From Ruminococcaceae bacterium UBA6392 (GTDB lineage: Bacteria; Bacillota; Clostridia; Oscillospirales; Acutalibacteraceae), in contig DJQG01000084.1 in the NCBI GenBank assembly GCA_002438685.1, positions 1 to 8,700 of the forward strand: DNA of 8,700 nt, in the 5' to 3' direction. The translations under genes and the position numbers were made by a program. Under the pieces are notes generated by a model. The model saw only the letters and a program-made list of their open reading frames with translations, searched no databases and had not been told where the DNA came from. The number at the start of each line of letters is the position of its first letter. Position 1 is the first letter of the stretch. Shown in pieces: positions 5,952 through 8,700 of the stretch.

Positions 5952-6827
5952 ATGAAAAAGTTTACGAAGATAATCGCTCTCGTACTTGCACTTATCTGCA
6001 TCTGCACTGCGTTCGCAGCCTGTGGCGGCAACAAGGACGACGGCAATACAACAAAGACCCCCGCAGTCAAGGTCATTGACTATGATCTGACCAGCGAGCA
6101 GTACGCTTTCGGCGTTGACAAGAATCAGCCCGAGCTGCTCACTCAGGTCAACGACATAATCAAAGAGATGAAGAGCGACGGAACATTCACCGCCATCTGC
6201 GACAAGTACTTCGGCGGCGGCACTCCCGAAGCGGTCAAGTCTGCGGCTCTCGATGAGAGCAAGGATCAGCTCGTCGTTGCGACCAACGCCGCTTTCGAAC
6301 CCTTTGAGTACATGAAGGGCGACGACTACTACGGCATCGACATGGAGATAGCCGCTTATGTCGCCAAGAGGCTCGGCAAAGAGCTCGTTATCCAAAACAT
6401 GGACTTCGACGCTGTTTGCCTCTCCGTCGGTCAGCATAAGTGCGATATCGCAATGGCAGGTCTTACCATCAGCGAAGACCGTAAAGAGTATGTCAACTTC
6501 TCCGACCCTTACTATGAGGCATCTCAGAGACTTATAGTCAAGGGCACCGACACCACTTTCGACGCCTGCAAGAGCGCTGACGATGTCAAGGCTATCCTTA
6601 ACAACCTCACCGCGGATAAGAAGATCGGCTGCCAGCAGGGCACTACCGGCAACTCCTTCATCGAGGGTAGCAAAGATCTCGGATTCCCGGGACTCAAAGC
6701 GAAGGCTGTCGCTTATAAGAGCGGTTCTCTCGCAGTCCAGGATCTCGTCAACGGCGGCGTTGACTATGTCATCATCGACTCCGCTCCCGCTGCGAGCATC
6801 GCAAAGGCTATCAATGAGGTTGCCTGA
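5952..6827 (+). CDS. Amino acid ABC transporter binding lipoprotein, apparently circularly permuted
   Basis: This 291-residue protein binds a polar amino acid outside the membrane and delivers it to the permease. It has a signal peptide and lipobox (AFAAC, lipid-bearing Cys24). Residues about 105-291 are a family 3 solute-binding domain: ATNAAFEPFEY (110-120), the signature GIDMEIAAYVAKRLG (128-142), CDIAMAGLTISEDR (164-177), with Arg177 and QGTTG (229-233) likely contacting the ligand backbone, and DYVIID (271-276). The chain ends soon after this motif, at AKAINEVA, about 50 residues early. The missing end seems to be at the front: residues 39-88 (VKVIDYDLTSEQYAFGV through IKEMKSDGTF to CDKYFG) have the classic C-terminal pattern of this family. 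The joined order (105-291, then 39-88) would give a normal protein. Promoter, ribosome site and lipobox are intact, so the gene looks functional. The exact substrate is unknown. Confidence 0.9.
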   Translation: MKKFTKIIALVLALICICTAFAACGGNKDDGNTTKTPAVKVIDYDLTSEQYAFGVDKNQPELLTQVNDIIKEMKSDGTFTAICDKYFGGGTPEAVKSAALDESKDQLVVATNAAFEPFEYMKGDDYYGIDMEIAAYVAKRLGKELVIQNMDFDAVCLSVGQHKCDIAMAGLTISEDRKEYVNFSDPYYEASQRLIVKGTDTTFDACKSADDVKAILNNLTADKKIGCQQGTTGNSFIEGSKDLGFPGLKAKAVAYKSGSLAVQDLVNGGVDYVIIDSAPAASIAKAINEVA

Positions 6828-6848
6828 GCTTAAATGTAAATAACGAAA

Positions 6849-6881
6849 GAAGGCTGTTTCGGTCGAAACGGCCTTCCTTTT
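6849..6881 (+). terminator. Hairpin between binding protein and permease genes
   Basis: A 12-bp stem (6849-6860 with 6865-6876, one wobble) with loop GGTC is followed by CTTTT. No promoter was recognised between it and the permease gene, so some transcripts probably read through. Such a partial terminator would leave more binding-protein mRNA than permease mRNA. Confidence 0.75.
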
Positions 6882-6931
6882 AGTCTGCGGTGCTTTTCGC
6901 CGCGCAAGTATTTGGACAAAGGAAAAGAACT

Positions 6932-7654
6932 ATGAACGATTTTATAGCAAGCTTACCGAAAAAAATCGATAAGTTTATCGAGATACTCATAGACTACAAC
7001 GGCTATGTAAAAGTCCTGCAGGGCTTGCAGAATACGATAAAGATAGCTGTTATCGGTCTTATAATCGGTATAGTCATCGGTACGCTGATAGCGACCGTGC
7101 GCGTCATACCGAAATACAAAGTCCTCCCGAGAATACTTAATGCCATCTGCACATTCTATGTCGCGCTCTTCAGAGGAACCCCCATGGTCGTGCAGCTGCT
7201 TATATTCTACTATGTCGTGCTGCCGATAATGGGCGTCAACCTCCCGTCGGTCAGCGTGGCAATAGCGGTTTTCGGCCTCAACAGCGGCGCGTACATATCG
7301 GAGATAATGCGAAGCGGTATCCAGAGCGTTGACGACGGTCAGATGGAGGGCGGCAGAAGCGTCGGTCTTAGCTTCTCGACCACGATGATGCGCATAGTCA
7401 TCCCGCAGGCGATAAAGAACATTCTCCCGACCCTCGGCAACGAGTTCATCGCTCTTATCAAAGAGACTTCGGTCGTCTCGTTCGTCGGCGCGCTCGACCT
7501 CTATGTCGCGTTCAGCTACATCGGCTCGAACAGCTATGAGTTCATGGTGCCATATATCGCCATGGCGCTTATCTACATCGTCATAGTCTGCATGATAACC
7601 CTGCTTGTAAAAATCATGGAAAGGAGCCTGAAGAAGAGTGATAGACGTAATTGA
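6932..7654 (+). CDS. Polar amino acid ABC transporter permease
   Basis: This 240-residue inner-membrane protein is the transmembrane subunit of an HisM/GlnP-type importer. Hydrophobic segments lie at about 35-56, 71-98, 106-122, 180-198 and 206-226. GLQNTIKIAVIG (31-42) and FRGTPMVVQLLIFYYVVLP (80-98) are typical of the family. The cytoplasmic EAA loop, which docks the ATPase, is EGGRSVGLS (139-147) followed by IVIPQAIKNILPTLGNEFI (155-173), with Gly145 at the invariant position. KETSVVSFVG (177-186) is also characteristic. The start at 6932 has AAAGGA eight bases upstream; an earlier in-frame ATG at 6890 lies next to the hairpin, has no ribosome site and would add an atypical N-terminus. The gene lies 104 bases after the binding-protein gene and overlaps the ATPase gene by 17 bases. 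Confidence 0.94.
   Translation: MNDFIASLPKKIDKFIEILIDYNGYVKVLQGLQNTIKIAVIGLIIGIVIGTLIATVRVIPKYKVLPRILNAICTFYVALFRGTPMVVQLLIFYYVVLPIMGVNLPSVSVAIAVFGLNSGAYISEIMRSGIQSVDDGQMEGGRSVGLSFSTTMMRIVIPQAIKNILPTLGNEFIALIKETSVVSFVGALDLYVAFSYIGSNSYEFMVPYIAMALIYIVIVCMITLLVKIMERSLKKSDRRN
7621..7626 (+). promoter_or_regulatory. Ribosome binding site of the ATPase gene, inside the permease gene
   Basis: AAGGAG lies 11 bases before the GTG at 7638, slightly farther than usual, and within the last codons of the permease. It supports the GTG start and coupled translation. Confidence 0.6.
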
Positions 7655-8429
7655 TCTGAAAAAGAACTTCGGGGACAATGAAGTCCTCAAGGGCATCAAC
7701 ATGACTATCAACAAGGGCGACATCGTTGTTGTCATCGGTCCGTCCGGCTCCGGAAAGAGCACATTCCTGCGCTGCCTCAACTGCATGGAGGATCCGACCT
7801 CCGGCAAGATCATATTCGAGGGCGTGGATATCGCCGACCCCAAGGTCGATATCAATATCCACCGCAGAAAGATGGGAATGGTGTTCCAGCATTTCAATCT
7901 TTTCAACAACAAGACTGTTATCGAGAACATAATGCTCTCGCCCGTGCTCTGCGCCAGGAAGGACAGACGCAAGGCTGTGATGCACAATCTGTTCCACAAG
8001 GATAAGCTGCCCGTGCGCTCCGTCAAGGAGATAAAGAAAGAGGCGGAGGAGAACGCGCACAAGCTGCTCGAGCGCATAGGACTCGAGGACAAAGCCGATG
8101 TCTATCCCTCGACCCTCTCCGGCGGTCAGAAGCAGCGAGTCGCAATAGTCCGCTCGCTTGCGATGAACCCCGAAGTGATTCTCTTCGACGAGCCGACGAG
8201 CGCACTCGACCCCGAGATGGTCGGCGAGGTTCTCGACCTGATGAAGCAGCTCGCCCGCGAGGGCATGACGATGGTCGTCGTCACCCACGAGATGGGTTTC
8301 GCCCGCGAAGTCGGCACGAAGCTCGTGTTTATGGACGAGGGAAAAATAGTTGAGGAGAACACGCCCGAAAAGTTCTTCGCCGATCCGCAGAGCCCCCGCG
8401 CCAAAGATTTCCTTTCGAAAGTACTTTAA
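7638..8429 (+). CDS. Polar amino acid ABC transporter ATP-binding protein
   Basis: This 263-residue cytoplasmic ATPase powers the importer and is of GlnQ/HisP type. Walker A is GPSGSGKS (34-41), the Q-loop Gln84 lies in MVFQHFNLF, the ABC signature is LSGGQ (160-164), Walker B is ILFDEPTSALD (181-191) with catalytic Glu185, and the switch His217 lies in VVTHEMGFA. All residues needed for ATP hydrolysis are present. Between the Q-loop and the signature, residues about 105-128 (ARKDRRKAVMHNLFHKDKLP and a few more) form a basic stretch absent from the roughly 240-residue standard members, which accounts for the extra length. It begins with GTG and overlaps the permease gene end by 17 bases. The domain ends normally at DFLSKVL. 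Confidence 0.95.
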   Translation: MIDVIDLKKNFGDNEVLKGINMTINKGDIVVVIGPSGSGKSTFLRCLNCMEDPTSGKIIFEGVDIADPKVDINIHRRKMGMVFQHFNLFNNKTVIENIMLSPVLCARKDRRKAVMHNLFHKDKLPVRSVKEIKKEAEENAHKLLERIGLEDKADVYPSTLSGGQKQRVAIVRSLAMNPEVILFDEPTSALDPEMVGEVLDLMKQLAREGMTMVVVTHEMGFAREVGTKLVFMDEGKIVEENTPEKFFADPQSPRAKDFLSKVL

Positions 8430-8470
8430 TAACAAAGCCCGCCGATCAGCGGGATGCTCACAAAACAGTT

Positions 8471-8501
8471 AAACCGACCTGTGATTTATAGGTCGGTTTT
8501 T
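8471..8501 (+). terminator. Rho-independent terminator of the ABC transporter operon
   Basis: AAACCGACCT (8471-8480) pairs perfectly with 8490-8499 around a 9-base loop, followed by a T-run (8497-8501) and TGTTGTT. It lies about 40 bases after the ATPase stop. A smaller 5-bp hairpin (8438-8453, CCCGC/GCGGG) precedes it. Confidence 0.88.
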
Positions 8502-8548
8502 GTGTTGTTACAATGTGTATAGAAATGCGCTGTTTATCTCAGTTTGAT

Positions 8549-8700
8549 AAATTGGGATTTGTCTATCACTTGGGCCATAGCAAAGTAAAGAGAGTGATCA
8601 GTTGATTTCTATAATCATGTTTTCAATAGCCGTGCCGCGACATTGGCATAGGTGGCTCGGTGGACAGTTTGTAGGGGTCGGCGACTCTGTCAAGCCCAGA
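8549..8700. repeat. Non-coding right end with inverted copies of left-end segments
   Basis: No gene is seen here. Positions 8549-8563 are the exact reverse complement of 377-391 (15 bases), and 8669-8685 match the reverse complement of 209-225 at 14 of 17 bases. These look like pieces of dispersed intergenic repeats that continue beyond the window. Confidence 0.4.

Noticed and set aside
6815..6890. Frameshift hiding the missing end of the binding protein
   Set aside because: None of the three forward frames after the stop at 6827 encodes the expected C-terminal pattern; the sequence goes straight into a terminator-like hairpin.
6953..8092. Long minus-strand open frame of 379 codons opposite the permease and ATPase genes
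   Set aside because: Both forward genes have full sets of family motifs; the reverse product is low-complexity and matches nothing known to me.

Overview
The window reads as chromosomal DNA from an anaerobic, low-GC-lineage Gram-positive bacterium of the Clostridia, most like gut Oscillospiraceae/Ruminococcaceae. This is inferred from strong AGGAGG-type ribosome binding sites, TTGACA/TATAAT promoters, a zinc-ribbon/kinase-like/PASTA membrane protein, a Clostridia-style thymidine kinase and short GC-rich hairpin repeats in the intergenic DNA. No RNA gene, CRISPR array, transposase or phage gene was seen.

Layout. Positions 1-470 are non-coding and carry hairpins and repeat-like segments, ending in a terminator for the first gene. 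Positions 471-2159 (minus) encode a PASTA-domain membrane protein with a kinase fold whose catalytic residues are lost (HRD to HRG, DFG to GFS), so probably a pseudokinase. A divergent promoter region (2160-2402) separates it from a rightward cluster: branched-chain aminotransferase (2403-3476), thymidine kinase (3476-4063, overlapping by one base), a trans-aconitate methyltransferase-like enzyme (4121-4891) and an RluA-family pseudouridine synthase with a TTG start (4909-5823). These four look co-transcribed, with a hairpin between the second and third genes, but share no obvious pathway.

A second rightward operon with its own extended -10 promoter encodes a polar amino acid ABC importer: lipoprotein binding protein (5952-6827), membrane permease (6932-7654) and ATPase (7638-8429), closed by a terminator at 8471-8501. 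The lipoprotein captures the substrate outside, the permease carries it across the membrane, and the ATPase powers transport. A hairpin between the binding-protein gene and the permease gene probably favours production of the binding protein. The last 200 bases are non-coding and hold inverted copies of short segments from the left end.

The most notable observation is the binding protein. The segment that normally ends this family (residues about 39-88) sits just behind the lipoprotein signal, and the protein stops where that segment would normally follow. This looks like a natural circular permutation. The degenerate kinase domain is the second point of interest.
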